From positions 313,303-377,302 of the forward strand of contig CAYQOM010000004.1 of assembly GCA_964419145.1 (NCBI GenBank): a stretch of DNA of 64,000 nt. Direction: 5' to 3'. The DNA comes from UBA2336 sp964419145. GTDB taxonomy: Bacteria > Bacteroidota > Bacteroidia > Cytophagales > Cyclobacteriaceae. The position numbers were made by a program, and so were the translations under genes. Each line of letters begins with the position of its first letter. The stretch's first letter is position 1. Shown here in pieces: positions 52,115-60,777 of this stretch. The notes below the pieces were generated by a model. That model saw nothing but the letters and a program-made list of their open reading frames with translations. It did not search any database and was not told the origin of the DNA.

Positions 52115-53230
52115 ATGGATAATTTTGTCGTTTCGGCACGAAAATACCGGCCAACCGGGTTCGCAGAGGTGGTGGGACAGGAGCACATTACCACTACGCT
52201 CAAAAATGCCATCGACAATAATAAACTGGCGCAGGCCCTCCTGTTTTGTGGTCCGCGGGGGGTAGGAAAAACCACCTGCGCGCGTATTGTAGCGCGGCTG
52301 ATCAACGGCTTTGAAGAAAAAGCCGAAACCAATACACTCAATATTTTTGAGCTGGATGCCGCCTCCAACAATTCGGTGGAAGACATCCGAAGCCTGATCG
52401 ACCAGGTACGCTACCCGCCCCAATTCGGCAAATTCAAAGTATATATAATAGACGAGGTGCACATGCTCTCTAATGCGGCTTTCAATGCTTTTTTGAAAAC
52501 GCTTGAAGAACCTCCCCCATACGCCATTTTCATCCTGGCCACAACCGAAAAGCATAAGGTTATCCCAACTATCCTTTCGCGTTGCCAGATTTTTGATTTC
52601 AACCGCATTCAGATTTCCGACATCGCCAACCATCTAAAGACCATTGCCAAACACGAAGGCATTAAGGCTGAAGATGAAGCCCTGCACCTCATTGCACAAA
52701 AAGCAGATGGCGCCTTGCGCGATGCGTTGTCCATTTTTGATTTGATGGTGACCTACTCCTCCGGGAAAGGGATCACCTTCAAAAATGTGCTCAGCAATCT
52801 GCACATTCTCGACTACGATTACTATTTCTCGGTGGTGGATGCTTTGCTTACGCAAAACCACACCCAGCCTTTATTGATTCTGGATGAAATCCTGAAAAAA
52901 GGTTTTGACGGACAAAATTTCATTGTGGGATTGAGTGAGCACTTCCGGAATTTGCTGGTATCACAGGATGCGCGCACCACGCAACTGATGGAAGTGCCTG
53001 AAAATGTAAAGAAAAAATATGCTGAGCAGGCACAGGCCGCTCCGCCTTCCCTCCTGCTCTCCTGGCTCAACATTGCCAACCAATGCGACATCAACTATAA
53101 GAGCAGTAAAAACCAGCGCCTTTCCGTTGAGTTGGCGCTGATGAAAATGGCACATGTTCAATCCGTGCTTAACCTGGCATCACTTCCTCAACAAGAGGCA
53201 GTAAAAAAAAAATTAGTGACGAACCCGTAG
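52115..53230 (+). CDS. dnaX: DNA polymerase III gamma (dnaX, unshifted product)
   Basis: Clamp-loader ATPase subunit of DNA polymerase III. Walker A GPRGVGKTT (46-54), DEVH (113-116) and the sensor/arginine motif SRC (155-157) are intact. The zinc module that normally follows the Walker A helix (four cysteines) is missing: LINGFEEKAETNTLNIFELDAASN replaces it with about 12 residues. Zero-frame reading stops six codons after a run of ten A (53203-53212), giving a 371-residue gamma-like product; slippage gives tau. Confidence 0.92.
   Translation: MDNFVVSARKYRPTGFAEVVGQEHITTTLKNAIDNNKLAQALLFCGPRGVGKTTCARIVARLINGFEEKAETNTLNIFELDAASNNSVEDIRSLIDQVRYPPQFGKFKVYIIDEVHMLSNAAFNAFLKTLEEPPPYAIFILATTEKHKVIPTILSRCQIFDFNRIQISDIANHLKTIAKHEGIKAEDEALHLIAQKADGALRDALSIFDLMVTYSSGKGITFKNVLSNLHILDYDYYFSVVDALLTQNHTQPLLILDEILKKGFDGQNFIVGLSEHFRNLLVSQDARTTQLMEVPENVKKKYAEQAQAAPPSLLLSWLNIANQCDINYKSSKNQRLSVELALMKMAHVQSVLNLASLPQQEAVKKKLVTNP
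53203..53212 (+). promoter_or_regulatory. A10 slip site joining gamma and tau
   Basis: Ten consecutive A in dnaX. Shifting to the -1 frame here (or inserting one A in the transcript) joins the ATPase to the tau extension; a small hairpin (CCTCA/TGAGG, 53233-53251) follows about 20 bases later. A sequencing error in the homopolymer is the alternative. Confidence 0.72.
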
Positions 53231-53799
53231 CGCCTCAAGAGACTACTGAGGTTGCTCCACCCGTTACAAAAGCCATCCCAAAAATTCCTGAACCTCCCAA
53301 GCCCACGAACGGAAACGGCAATGGCACCAGTAGGTTTTCCAAACAAAAAAGCACACCCAAAATTCCGGCACTGAACTCCATTCTAACTACAGAATCAACA
53401 AACGAAGAAAAAACAATCGAACCTGTTAAGCAGGCTGACAATAAACCCTTTACTGCTGAACAACTTCAGGAAACCTGGAAAGCATTTGCTGAACAACGCA
53501 AAAAATACAAAGCCGAATATCAGTTGCTTACGCAAGAGTTTGAAATACACGATACTACCATCGTGCTGCATTTGATGAACCCGGTACAGGAAACCTTGTT
53601 GAATGAAATGAAGAGCGACCTGATGCAATTCATTCGGGAGAGCCTGCAAAACTATTCCATTCAGGTTACGGGCGAGCACAAAAACACAGACACAAAAAAA
53701 GTGATCTACACAAACCGTGAAAAGTTTCAACACCTCGCAGAAAAGAATCCGCTTTTGCTTGAACTAAAAGAAAAACTCGGGCTTGACCCGGATTTTTAG
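53212..53799 (+). CDS. dnaX: tau-specific C-terminal part of dnaX (-1 frame)
   Basis: Open frame continuing from the A10 run: a proline- and lysine-rich linker (EPVAPQETTEVAPP, PKIPEPPKPTNG), then a compact domain (about residues 70-195 of this part) with FTAEQLQETWKAFAEQRKKY and ending LKEKLGLDPDF, like the tau domain that binds the polymerase and helicase. Full-length tau would be about 561 residues. Treated as one gene with the preceding entry; a separate gene beginning at 53524 is unlikely. Confidence 0.78.
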   Translation: MSDEPVAPQETTEVAPPVTKAIPKIPEPPKPTNGNGNGTSRFSKQKSTPKIPALNSILTTESTNEEKTIEPVKQADNKPFTAEQLQETWKAFAEQRKKYKAEYQLLTQEFEIHDTTIVLHLMNPVQETLLNEMKSDLMQFIRESLQNYSIQVTGEHKNTDTKKVIYTNREKFQHLAEKNPLLLELKEKLGLDPDF

Positions 53800-53801
53800 A
53801 G

Positions 53802-54716
53802 CTACTTCTTCTCCTCGTAATTCTGAAACGTGTAGCGGAACCCAAAATTGAAGTTTTGGCTCAGCTGCACTTCATCATCCTGATCGAAATCGTAAATCAT
53901 AATGGCACCCAATCCTACGCTGATAAACCGGTTTACCTGTGCCGTTAGCATTAAATCAAGGCGATGGTCGATTGTCTTGCCTTCTAGTGTTTCATAATTG
54001 GCAAACAACATGTAACGCCATTTCAAATTCAGGTTTTTGGCAATGTCCTTATCGAAATCGGCTGTTGCTTGAAACGCCAACCATTCAAAGCGGGTTGATT
54101 CACCCAGTAATACGCCATAAGGAGCAGTCGGATCAACCGCATCAAAACGGCCGTTGTTATCACTTAAAATAGTTACACGAGGTGCAAACGGTGCTATACG
54201 AACTTTAAAATAAGGCGCAGGTTGATACTGAAGACCCCACGCTGAGGTAATAAAAGCCGGGGCAAAAATATCGGAGATCAGGTCCTGGGTATCGTCATCG
54301 TTGTAGCGATAACCATTTGTAAACTGGCTCAGAAAATTCAACGATGTGAATAAGTCCCACTTATCGCTGATCTTATAACCCACCTTAGTATCAAAAAACA
54401 TACGGTCAAGTGTTTTACGAAAGCCCTGACCGCTGTTGTTTACGAAACCGTAAAGAAAATCAATTTCATTATCCCAGGTAATTTTGTCTTTGGCATAGTT
54501 GGCTTTGTAATTAAGGGCTCCGTTCAAACCAACCGAATTAATACCCCCGGCCTTCCAGTTCGATGAAAATGATGCCTGATTGAAGCTTACATTAAACATA
54601 AACCGCTTCTTCCAATTGGAAGTGGTGTCGGGCTTAACAATTTGTGCTTGAAGTGAGTGGGAACAGAGCAGCATGATGCCAAGTGCACATACGCGCAAAA
54701 CAAGATTCTTTCTCAT
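53802..54716 (-). CDS. DUF3078 outer-membrane protein
   Basis: A 304-residue exported beta-barrel protein with signal peptide (about 1-24) and the DUF3078 pattern (FMFNVSFNQASFSSNWKAGG near the start, repeated amphipathic strands, NFGFRYTFQNYE near the end). The family is specific to Bacteroidota and has no known substrate. Its stop is 2 bases from the convergent dnaX stop. Confidence 0.88.
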   Translation of the reverse strand: MRKNLVLRVCALGIMLLCSHSLQAQIVKPDTTSNWKKRFMFNVSFNQASFSSNWKAGGINSVGLNGALNYKANYAKDKITWDNEIDFLYGFVNNSGQGFRKTLDRMFFDTKVGYKISDKWDLFTSLNFLSQFTNGYRYNDDDTQDLISDIFAPAFITSAWGLQYQPAPYFKVRIAPFAPRVTILSDNNGRFDAVDPTAPYGVLLGESTRFEWLAFQATADFDKDIAKNLNLKWRYMLFANYETLEGKTIDHRLDLMLTAQVNRFISVGLGAIMIYDFDQDDEVQLSQNFNFGFRYTFQNYEEKK

Positions 54717-54853
54717 AATTAATTTGTAAATGATACGTATGCGAAGATACAGAAACCGGATGAACTAATGCACAAATCCAAAAAGTGTGCACAGCCTTCA
54801 TGCGTTAAACAAAAGCCTTAGCCAGTTCAAGATTGAACCTGGTAAGACAGCCT

Positions 54854-55267
54854 TTAAATATTATTCAGCTTGATTTCCTCCAGGGCCACCTCAGTCAGGG
54901 GCTTCGTGATGAATTTAATCACGTGGTTGTTATTTACGATCTTGTCGATGTCGCGTTTATTATCAGAGCTGGATAAGATGATGACCTTGCACTTGTTGCG
55001 CACCAGTTCGTTGAACTTCTCGAACTCATACAAAAACACGAAACCATCAACAATGGGCATGTTGATATCCAGAAAAATAAGGGTGGGCAAATTTTCAGGA
55101 TTATTCTCGTTTTCACGCAGGTAGTCCAGTGCAGCCTTGCCTGAACCTTTCGCCTCAACCCGCTTCGAGAATTTTGTGATTTCAATGATTCGTTTGCTGA
55201 TAAAATTATCAGTGTCGTTATCATCAACCAGCATCACCAAGTCAATGGATTTTGTATCCGTTTGCAT
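54854..55267 (-). CDS. single-domain response regulator (Rcp1-like)
   Basis: A 137-residue receiver domain with acidic pocket D15-D16 region (MLVDDNDTDNF), phosphoacceptor in LIFLDINMP (about D68) and lysine in ITKPLTE. No DNA-binding domain, so it signals by protein contact, as in Rcp1/CheY-like regulators that pair with phytochrome or hybrid kinases. No kinase is adjacent. ATG 55267 is preferred to the TTG at 55270. Confidence 0.9.
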   Translation of the reverse strand: MQTDTKSIDLVMLVDDNDTDNFISKRIIEITKFSKRVEAKGSGKAALDYLRENENNPENLPTLIFLDINMPIVDGFVFLYEFEKFNELVRNKCKVIILSSSDNKRDIDKIVNNNHVIKFITKPLTEVALEEIKLNNI

Positions 55268-55402
55268 CAATTTTCCTAACCTAAGTTTTTAAACAAAATC
55301 GCAGATCACAAAAATATTCTTTTTTGATCATTTTCGGGGATTGCTGACAGAATTAGCCGTCCGGACGTAATAATTTTAGCAAATAAGAAGAAAATCAAGG
55401 GG

Positions 55403-57190
55403 TTACTTCACTTGAATGCGAAGCTTTTCGCCCGCAGAAACCGCGAAGTCTTTCTTCTGATTCCAATCCATCAACTCTTTAATGGTTACCCCATATTTGC
55501 GCGCCACACTATATAAGGTGTCGGATGATTGAACTTCATACACCACAAATCCATCATTTTCAGTTTCTTCCTCCACCGGGCCCGTTAATTTCAACACCTG
55601 TCCCGGCTTGATACCCTCCTCCATCTTCAGGTTATTCCAGTTTACCAGGTCCATCACACCTACGTTATATCGTTTAGAAAGGGCGTAAAGCGTTTCACCT
55701 GCAACAACGGTGTGCTGCGTAGGTTTTATCGCCTCAATCGAAACGGGGCTTGTATTGTTTTGGTCGGTTTTGTCCTTTTCTACAACATCTTCGACTTTCG
55801 TTGTTGTTGTATCACCTTTTGAAGTAGGAGTTACTACTACTGATGCAGAAACTTCGGTTGAAATACTGGCCGTAACCGGTTCAGGCGTTACAGCCCAATT
55901 AAAAAATTCATCCTGTTCAACTTCAACAGCAGCCGCCTGCATTTCATTTGTTTGCACACGACTTGCCGATGTTAACAACACGGTTGTGCCTACCGGCAAC
56001 TCATTTACAGACAAGGTGGGGTTGTAACGTTCAAGTCGTTTTAATTGAATGCCGTATTGCTGACTAACCGACCACAAACGTTCACCGGTTTTGCGTACCA
56101 CATGCACATTGGCCGATGCTTTGTTCTTCTTTCTTTTCAGATAATAATAGTTACCCGTTACCAACGGATCAGTAATGGAAAGATCATTGCACGACAAGAA
56201 AAACGATAACCCAACCCCAGCCCGTTTGGCAAGCGTGGCCGCATTTTCACCGGCTTCCGCCTGAATGGCCAGTATGCCATTCCAAACTTTTTTATCAGAA
56301 CGCGTGGCTAGCGCTGGCTTTGCATCTAATTTTTTGTGTTCACCAACTTTTTGAAAGTCTGCATTGGCTTTTGTTACCGATGCATAGGTTTGTTTTGATT
56401 CACCTTGAACCGGTATGGCTACGATGTAGGTGCGATCGTGCGGAATATGGCCTTTGCGCACCCATTTGTTGTAAGCCAGCAATTGTTCTTCATCAACCGA
56501 AACTTCTTTTGCCAGCGCATGAAGCGAGCGGTTGTTGCGGTTTTCGTACTCCAGCAATTTAATTTCACCTTCACCCTTAACGGCACCTTCAAAAGCAATT
56601 TTATGGGCCAGAAATTTTTTCACATACCAATATGTTTTACTGGTAATTTCCATGTGACGGGAACCGCTTTCATAATCCTTTACCGCGCGCATTACACCAC
56701 CGGCACCCATTTGGTAAGCCTGCAAGGCATACAGCCAGTTATTAAAATATGCGTTATTCTTTTTCAGGTATTGCGCTGCTGCGCGAGTTGATGACACAAT
56801 GTTCATGCGTTCGTCAATTTCCTTATCTACGCGCAATCCCATTTCAACAGCCGTAAAATCCTTAAACTGCCAGAAGCCCACAGCGTTGGAAACCGAAACC
56901 GCATCGGCAATCAGTGCACTCTCCTGCAATACCAAATATTTAAAATCATCGGGCAGGCGTTCTTGCTGAAATATTTTTTCAATGACAGGGAAATACGTTT
57001 TGGCACGCTCAACTTTTATGTTGAAGTACTTGGGATACTGCGTGAGGGCATCTACATCTTTCTGGATTTCCCTGCGTGCATCATCGCGGATGGTGAGGGT
57101 GATGCCGGCAAAGTTCAGCTTGTGTGGCACTTCCGGGCTTTGCGCCAGCGCACACTGAAGTAAAAAAACAAAAAGGGCTGTTAATCGCAT
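55403..57190 (-). CDS. lytic transglycosylase with LysM repeats (MltD-like)
   Basis: A 595-residue periplasmic murein transglycosylase. Signal peptide (about 1-16), SLT domain with catalytic E90 in VLQESALIADAVS, the GFWQF and AYQMGAGGV segments, then LysM-type modules (about 225-255 partial, 355-400, 492-538, 548-593; TVVAGETLYALSKRYNV, VQSSDTLYSVARKYG). It cleaves peptidoglycan glycan chains with formation of anhydromuramic acid. It is the last gene of the M16 peptidase/O-methyltransferase operon. Confidence 0.93.
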   Translation of the reverse strand: MRLTALFVFLLQCALAQSPEVPHKLNFAGITLTIRDDARREIQKDVDALTQYPKYFNIKVERAKTYFPVIEKIFQQERLPDDFKYLVLQESALIADAVSVSNAVGFWQFKDFTAVEMGLRVDKEIDERMNIVSSTRAAAQYLKKNNAYFNNWLYALQAYQMGAGGVMRAVKDYESGSRHMEITSKTYWYVKKFLAHKIAFEGAVKGEGEIKLLEYENRNNRSLHALAKEVSVDEEQLLAYNKWVRKGHIPHDRTYIVAIPVQGESKQTYASVTKANADFQKVGEHKKLDAKPALATRSDKKVWNGILAIQAEAGENAATLAKRAGVGLSFFLSCNDLSITDPLVTGNYYYLKRKKNKASANVHVVRKTGERLWSVSQQYGIQLKRLERYNPTLSVNELPVGTTVLLTSASRVQTNEMQAAAVEVEQDEFFNWAVTPEPVTASISTEVSASVVVTPTSKGDTTTTKVEDVVEKDKTDQNNTSPVSIEAIKPTQHTVVAGETLYALSKRYNVGVMDLVNWNNLKMEEGIKPGQVLKLTGPVEEETENDGFVVYEVQSSDTLYSVARKYGVTIKELMDWNQKKDFAVSAGEKLRIQVK

Positions 57191-57226
57191 AATGGCTACG
57201 TTTAAAAAATAGTCAGCCTTAAAAAA

Positions 57227-57868
57227 TTATTCTTTAACCTTACGTGCAATCATAATGCCATCCCTAACCGGCAACAGGATGTTTTCAACGTGCGGATCAT
57301 GTTGAACCTTTTCATTGAACTCCTGAATTGCCCGGGTGTCTTTGTCGGGTTTCGACTGCAACACCTTACCACTCCACAACACGTTATCGGCCAGAATATA
57401 ACCACCCAAAGGTACGAGTTTGAATACGAAATCGTAATAGCGGTGGTAGTTTTCTTTATCTGCATCAATAAACACCAGGTCGAACGGGCCAGTCAGTTTC
57501 GGTACCAGTTCGAGTGCGTTGCCAATCTGGTAGTCGATGGTCTCCTCCAACCCGGCCTCCTTTATATAAGAACGAACCGTATCTTCCAGTTCTTCGTTGC
57601 TATCGATGGTTACCAGCTTGCCACCAGGTGCCAGCCCTTCCGCAAGGCAAATAGCTGAATAGCCCGTGTAAGTTCCAATCTCTAAAATGGATTTAGGTTT
57701 AATCATGTGGCTGAGCATGGCCAGCAACCTGCCCTGCAAATGTCCCGATAGCATACGCGGCATCATTACACGGGCATGCGTTTCACGATCGATTCGTTTC
57801 AATAAATCACTTTCCGGTGATGTGTGTTGTTCAGCATAGCGCTGTAAATCGGGTTGCAGTATTTCCAT
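57227..57868 (-). CDS. O-methyltransferase (caffeoyl-CoA OMT type)
   Basis: SAM-dependent methyltransferase of 213 residues. The SAM loop EIGTYTGYSAICLA (about 62-75), the metal site DADKENY (about 134-140) and DNVLWSGKV (about 160-168) are the cation-dependent OMT signature. The substrate in bacteria is generally unknown. It starts 2 bases after the M16 peptidase stop and lies 36 bases before the transglycosylase, so the three genes are one operon. Confidence 0.92.
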   Translation of the reverse strand: MEILQPDLQRYAEQHTSPESDLLKRIDRETHARVMMPRMLSGHLQGRLLAMLSHMIKPKSILEIGTYTGYSAICLAEGLAPGGKLVTIDSNEELEDTVRSYIKEAGLEETIDYQIGNALELVPKLTGPFDLVFIDADKENYHRYYDFVFKLVPLGGYILADNVLWSGKVLQSKPDKDTRAIQEFNEKVQHDPHVENILLPVRDGIMIARKVKE

Positions 57869-57870
57869 TG

Positions 57871-59100
57871 TTATTTGGGTACCATGGTTAAGTAACTGAG
57901 TCCTTTCGAATCAAACATTTCGAGTGCAACACGATTAATATCTTTTGCACTCACGCCATCAATGATATTAAAAATTTCTTCCAGCGAAGGCACACGGTTC
58001 AGGTCCAGCATGGATCGCCCCATCATCATCATCAGGCTTTGGTTATTCTCCTCTGCCATCGCCAGCTGACCTTTCAATTGCTCTTTGGCTGCATTCAGCT
58101 GCCGTATTGTAAGCGGTTTATCACAAAACTTATCCAACTCACGTTGCACCAATTGCATGCATCGCTCAAGCTTGCTGGGTTTCGTTCCAAAAAAAACCGC
58201 GAACATGCCCGTATCGGAATACGACATATAGTGTGCTTCAATGGAATATACATAACCATGTTTTTCGCGAAGCGCCATGTTTAACCGTGAGTTCATTCCG
58301 GGGCCGCCCAACATATTCACCAACAGAAAAAACGGAATCCTGTCGCGATGATGAATGGGATATGCCGGCCTACCGATGGCGCACTTCGCTTGTTTAACCG
58401 GACGGAGTAATTGCTTTTGCATGGGCTTGTACAAGCTTGCCGGTTTACGCTTCGCCAAACGTTTTGTTGCTTTCACATTGAAGTAACGCTGAAATGCCTG
58501 CTCAACTTGTGCCACCGGCAGATCGCCCACGCAGCTGAACACAATTCTGCGTGTGTCTATCCGTTGTTTGAAGTATTCAGTGAAATCGCGCCTGTGAAAA
58601 CCCAGCACCGTTTCCTTTTTACCCAAAATGTTCATGCCCATCGGATGCTTGCGGTAGATCACTGACTCAAATTCATCCTGTAACGAATCATCTGGATTAT
58701 CCAGGTACATGGCCATCTCCTGAAGGATTACACCACGCTCCTTCTCAATTTCATTTTCAGGAAAAACAGAATGAAAGGTAATGTCTGCCAATACATCAAT
58801 GGCCCGCTCAAAATATTCATCGCGCACAGACGCAAAGAAAACTACCTTTTCCTTATCCGTGTAGGCATTCAACTCACCGCCCACCGAATCAATGCTGCTG
58901 ATGATCTGGTAAGCCTTTCTTTTTTTCGTTCCCTTAAACGCCAGGTGTTCCCAAAAGTGTGTGATACCCTGCGTCTCTTCCCGCTCATCGCGACTGCCTA
59001 CATCCAAAAACACACCACAATGAACCAGGTGTGTACCGTCAACCTGCTGGTACACCAACCGGATGCCATTACTCAACTCAACTTCGTGCAAATCTTTCAT
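57871..59100 (-). CDS. M16-family zinc metallopeptidase
   Basis: A 409-residue insulinase-family peptidase. The inverted zinc motif is H48-F-W-E51-H52 with the distant ligand E128 in GVILQEM, exactly the M16 spacing. Single-chain members of this size act with a partner or as dimers. No signal peptide is visible, so it is probably cytosolic. It is the first gene of the operon with the O-methyltransferase and transglycosylase. Confidence 0.93.
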   Translation of the reverse strand: MKDLHEVELSNGIRLVYQQVDGTHLVHCGVFLDVGSRDEREETQGITHFWEHLAFKGTKKRKAYQIISSIDSVGGELNAYTDKEKVVFFASVRDEYFERAIDVLADITFHSVFPENEIEKERGVILQEMAMYLDNPDDSLQDEFESVIYRKHPMGMNILGKKETVLGFHRRDFTEYFKQRIDTRRIVFSCVGDLPVAQVEQAFQRYFNVKATKRLAKRKPASLYKPMQKQLLRPVKQAKCAIGRPAYPIHHRDRIPFFLLVNMLGGPGMNSRLNMALREKHGYVYSIEAHYMSYSDTGMFAVFFGTKPSKLERCMQLVQRELDKFCDKPLTIRQLNAAKEQLKGQLAMAEENNQSLMMMMGRSMLDLNRVPSLEEIFNIIDGVSAKDINRVALEMFDSKGLSYLTMVPK

Positions 59101-59152
59101 ACCGGCACAAAAATACTGCGATAATGCCTACCGTCCCAACTGCGAACACCGA

Positions 59153-59168
59153 TGCCCGATGGCGGGCA
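59153..59168. repeat. palindrome TGCCCG-ATGG-CGGGCA
   Basis: Perfect 6-base arms with a 4-base loop in the divergent region between the M16 gene and the short gene at 59249. REP-like element; not clearly a terminator. Confidence 0.58.
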
Positions 59169-59248
59169 AGGGCTTGACTTTGGTAGATGAATTTGACGTA
59201 ATTTGGTTAGCTTTCAGTTGGCACATCAATTGTAAACCTTACAGCACT

Positions 59249-59503
59249 ATGGATACACAACGCGTTAAAACCTGCTTTACCATTACGTTCACCGATGAAC
59301 AATTCAACCGAGCCAAAGCCTATGTGGAAGACATGAAGCGCCACCCCAACCGGGTTTTCTGGCGGGGCAAGGAAGGTAAAACTGATCATGAGTTGATCGT
59401 AGAACAAATTGCTCACCGTATTTTGTCGGGCTTCTACAACGATGAACCCTTCACTGCCGGACGCTACATTGTTCGTATGGACAGTGCAGTGAATGGTAAT
59501 TGA
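59249..59503 (+). CDS. short protein of unknown function
   Basis: An 84-residue cytosolic protein beginning MDTQRVKTCFTITFTDEQF and ending GRYIVRMDSAVNGN. No domain is recognised. Codon use resembles its neighbours. A longer reading from 59063 would add 62 residues of poor quality through a palindrome, so I chose ATG 59249. Confidence 0.6.
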   Translation: MDTQRVKTCFTITFTDEQFNRAKAYVEDMKRHPNRVFWRGKEGKTDHELIVEQIAHRILSGFYNDEPFTAGRYIVRMDSAVNGN

Positions 59504-59634
59504 TCAGTCTTGTTCCTTAACGATAGTTGGACCGGGTTTTAGTTCTTGAGCTAAAACCTGTTTAATCTTTGAAACAAGATTTTTCAATGTTTGATACCGG
59601 TTTTGGGCAGATTCTCATCAAGCAGCAGTTTCAT
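59504..59634 (-). pseudogene. collapsed DUF5615 (PIN-like) toxin gene
   Basis: Begins MKLLLDENLPKTG, the exact start of DUF5615 toxins, and overlaps the DUF433 gene by 17 bases as such pairs normally do, but stops at once. The next frame holds a plausible C-terminus (RYQTLKNLVSKIKQVLAQEL to EQD). About 50-70 central residues are missing, so an internal deletion with frameshift has destroyed the toxin. Confidence 0.78.
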
Positions 59635-59860
59635 ATATCTGCTCGATATTTTTTGAGGTTACGATTTTGCTGGCGATTTCAATTACCGCAATAGCTTGCT
59701 CTCTTGCCACAGTTGGAAAATCCCCTAAAAACTCATCAAGCGAAACCCCCTTTTCCAGGTGATCAAATAATGTTTCAATTGGAACACGGGTTCCTTTAAA
59801 TACAGGGTTTCCGGAAAGAATCTCCTTATCAATAGTAATATAGTCTTTCACCTTGTACAT
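59618..59860 (-). CDS. DUF433 antitoxin
   Basis: An 80-residue winged-helix protein of DUF433, with the typical ITIDKEILSGNPVFKGTRVPIETLFDHLEKG. DUF433 proteins are the antitoxin half of toxin-antitoxin pairs with DUF5615 PIN-like nucleases. The toxin gene that should follow is represented only by a deleted remnant, so this antitoxin is an orphan that may persist as a regulator or a protective factor. Confidence 0.9.
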   Translation of the reverse strand: MYKVKDYITIDKEILSGNPVFKGTRVPIETLFDHLEKGVSLDEFLGDFPTVAREQAIAVIEIASKIVTSKNIEQIYETAA

Positions 59861-59909
59861 GAATCAAAGTTACAAACTATATCCAAATTATACGACTTTC
59901 AATTTTGAC

Positions 59910-60773
59910 TCAAATCCGCTCCAGTACCGTTTCAATCAGTGTATCCACCACCTTTTCGGGATCTTTGGCAAATTTGTTTTTGATGCGGTTGGCAATAATG
60001 GCATTGGCACTCAACATCTCATGGCCAAGCAAGCGGCCCATCGCGTAAAGCGCTGCGGTTTCCATTTCAAAATTTGTTAACCAGAAATCGCTGGTCTTGT
60101 TGTGGTAATAATTAAAATCATCCAGCAGCTTCGGCATACGCGTTGCCGCGCGCACCTTGCGCCCTTGTGGCGCGTAGAAACCCGGTGTGGTGATGGTGTT
60201 GCCTTTGATCATATCGTGGCCGATGCGTGAAAGCAGTGGAGATGAACCCTGAACCACATACGGAATAAATGGAAGCTTTACTTTTTTACGGATATCGCCC
60301 GCGATGCTTTTTTCAAATTTTGTAAACGGCACGTCATAAAAACCCATCAGGTTATCGATGCCCACCGCATAATCGGTAACCAGATGCGAACCTACGGGAA
60401 TATCTTCCTGTAATGCTCCTGAAGTACCGATGCGAATAATCTTCAGTTTCTTCTTTCGCGATTTTGGTTCACGCGTTTTCAAATCCATGTTCACCAGCGC
60501 ATCCAGCTCCGTCATGAAAATTTCAACGTTATCGGTGCCGATGCCCGTGCTGATCACCGAAATTTTCTTGCCGTTAAAATGACCGGTGTGTGTAATGAAC
60601 TCGCGCTTGTTCATTTCAAACTCCACCTCATCGAAATGCTGGCTTACTTTATACACCCGGCCCGGATCGCCTACCGCAATAACGATATCTGCAACATGCT
60701 TGGGCAACAGGTTGAGGTGGTATACACTACCATCCTTATTTAAGATCAAATCCGTTTCAGAAACTTTAGGCAT
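59910..60773 (-). CDS. nucleoside phosphorylase (uridine phosphorylase-like)
   Basis: A 287-residue phosphorylase of the NP-I family. VGDPGRV near the start, the phosphate-binding IRIGTSGALQ (about 113-122) and the ribose-binding NFEMETAALYAMGRLL near the C-terminus are intact. It splits nucleosides to free base and ribose-1-phosphate in salvage; sequence favours uridine but purine use cannot be excluded. It starts 4 bases after the NeuD-like gene's stop. Confidence 0.92.
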   Translation of the reverse strand: MPKVSETDLILNKDGSVYHLNLLPKHVADIVIAVGDPGRVYKVSQHFDEVEFEMNKREFITHTGHFNGKKISVISTGIGTDNVEIFMTELDALVNMDLKTREPKSRKKKLKIIRIGTSGALQEDIPVGSHLVTDYAVGIDNLMGFYDVPFTKFEKSIAGDIRKKVKLPFIPYVVQGSSPLLSRIGHDMIKGNTITTPGFYAPQGRKVRAATRMPKLLDDFNYYHNKTSDFWLTNFEMETAALYAMGRLLGHEMLSANAIIANRIKNKFAKDPEKVVDTLIETVLERI

Positions 60774-60777
60774 ACCG

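Noticed and set aside
53524..53799. Independent small gene after dnaX
   Set aside because: The frame is open back to the A10 run and encodes the tau linker, so it is the tail of dnaX.
59535..59558. GGTTTTAG/CTAAAACC hairpin
   Set aside because: It lies inside the toxin remnant without a T-run; pairing may be chance.
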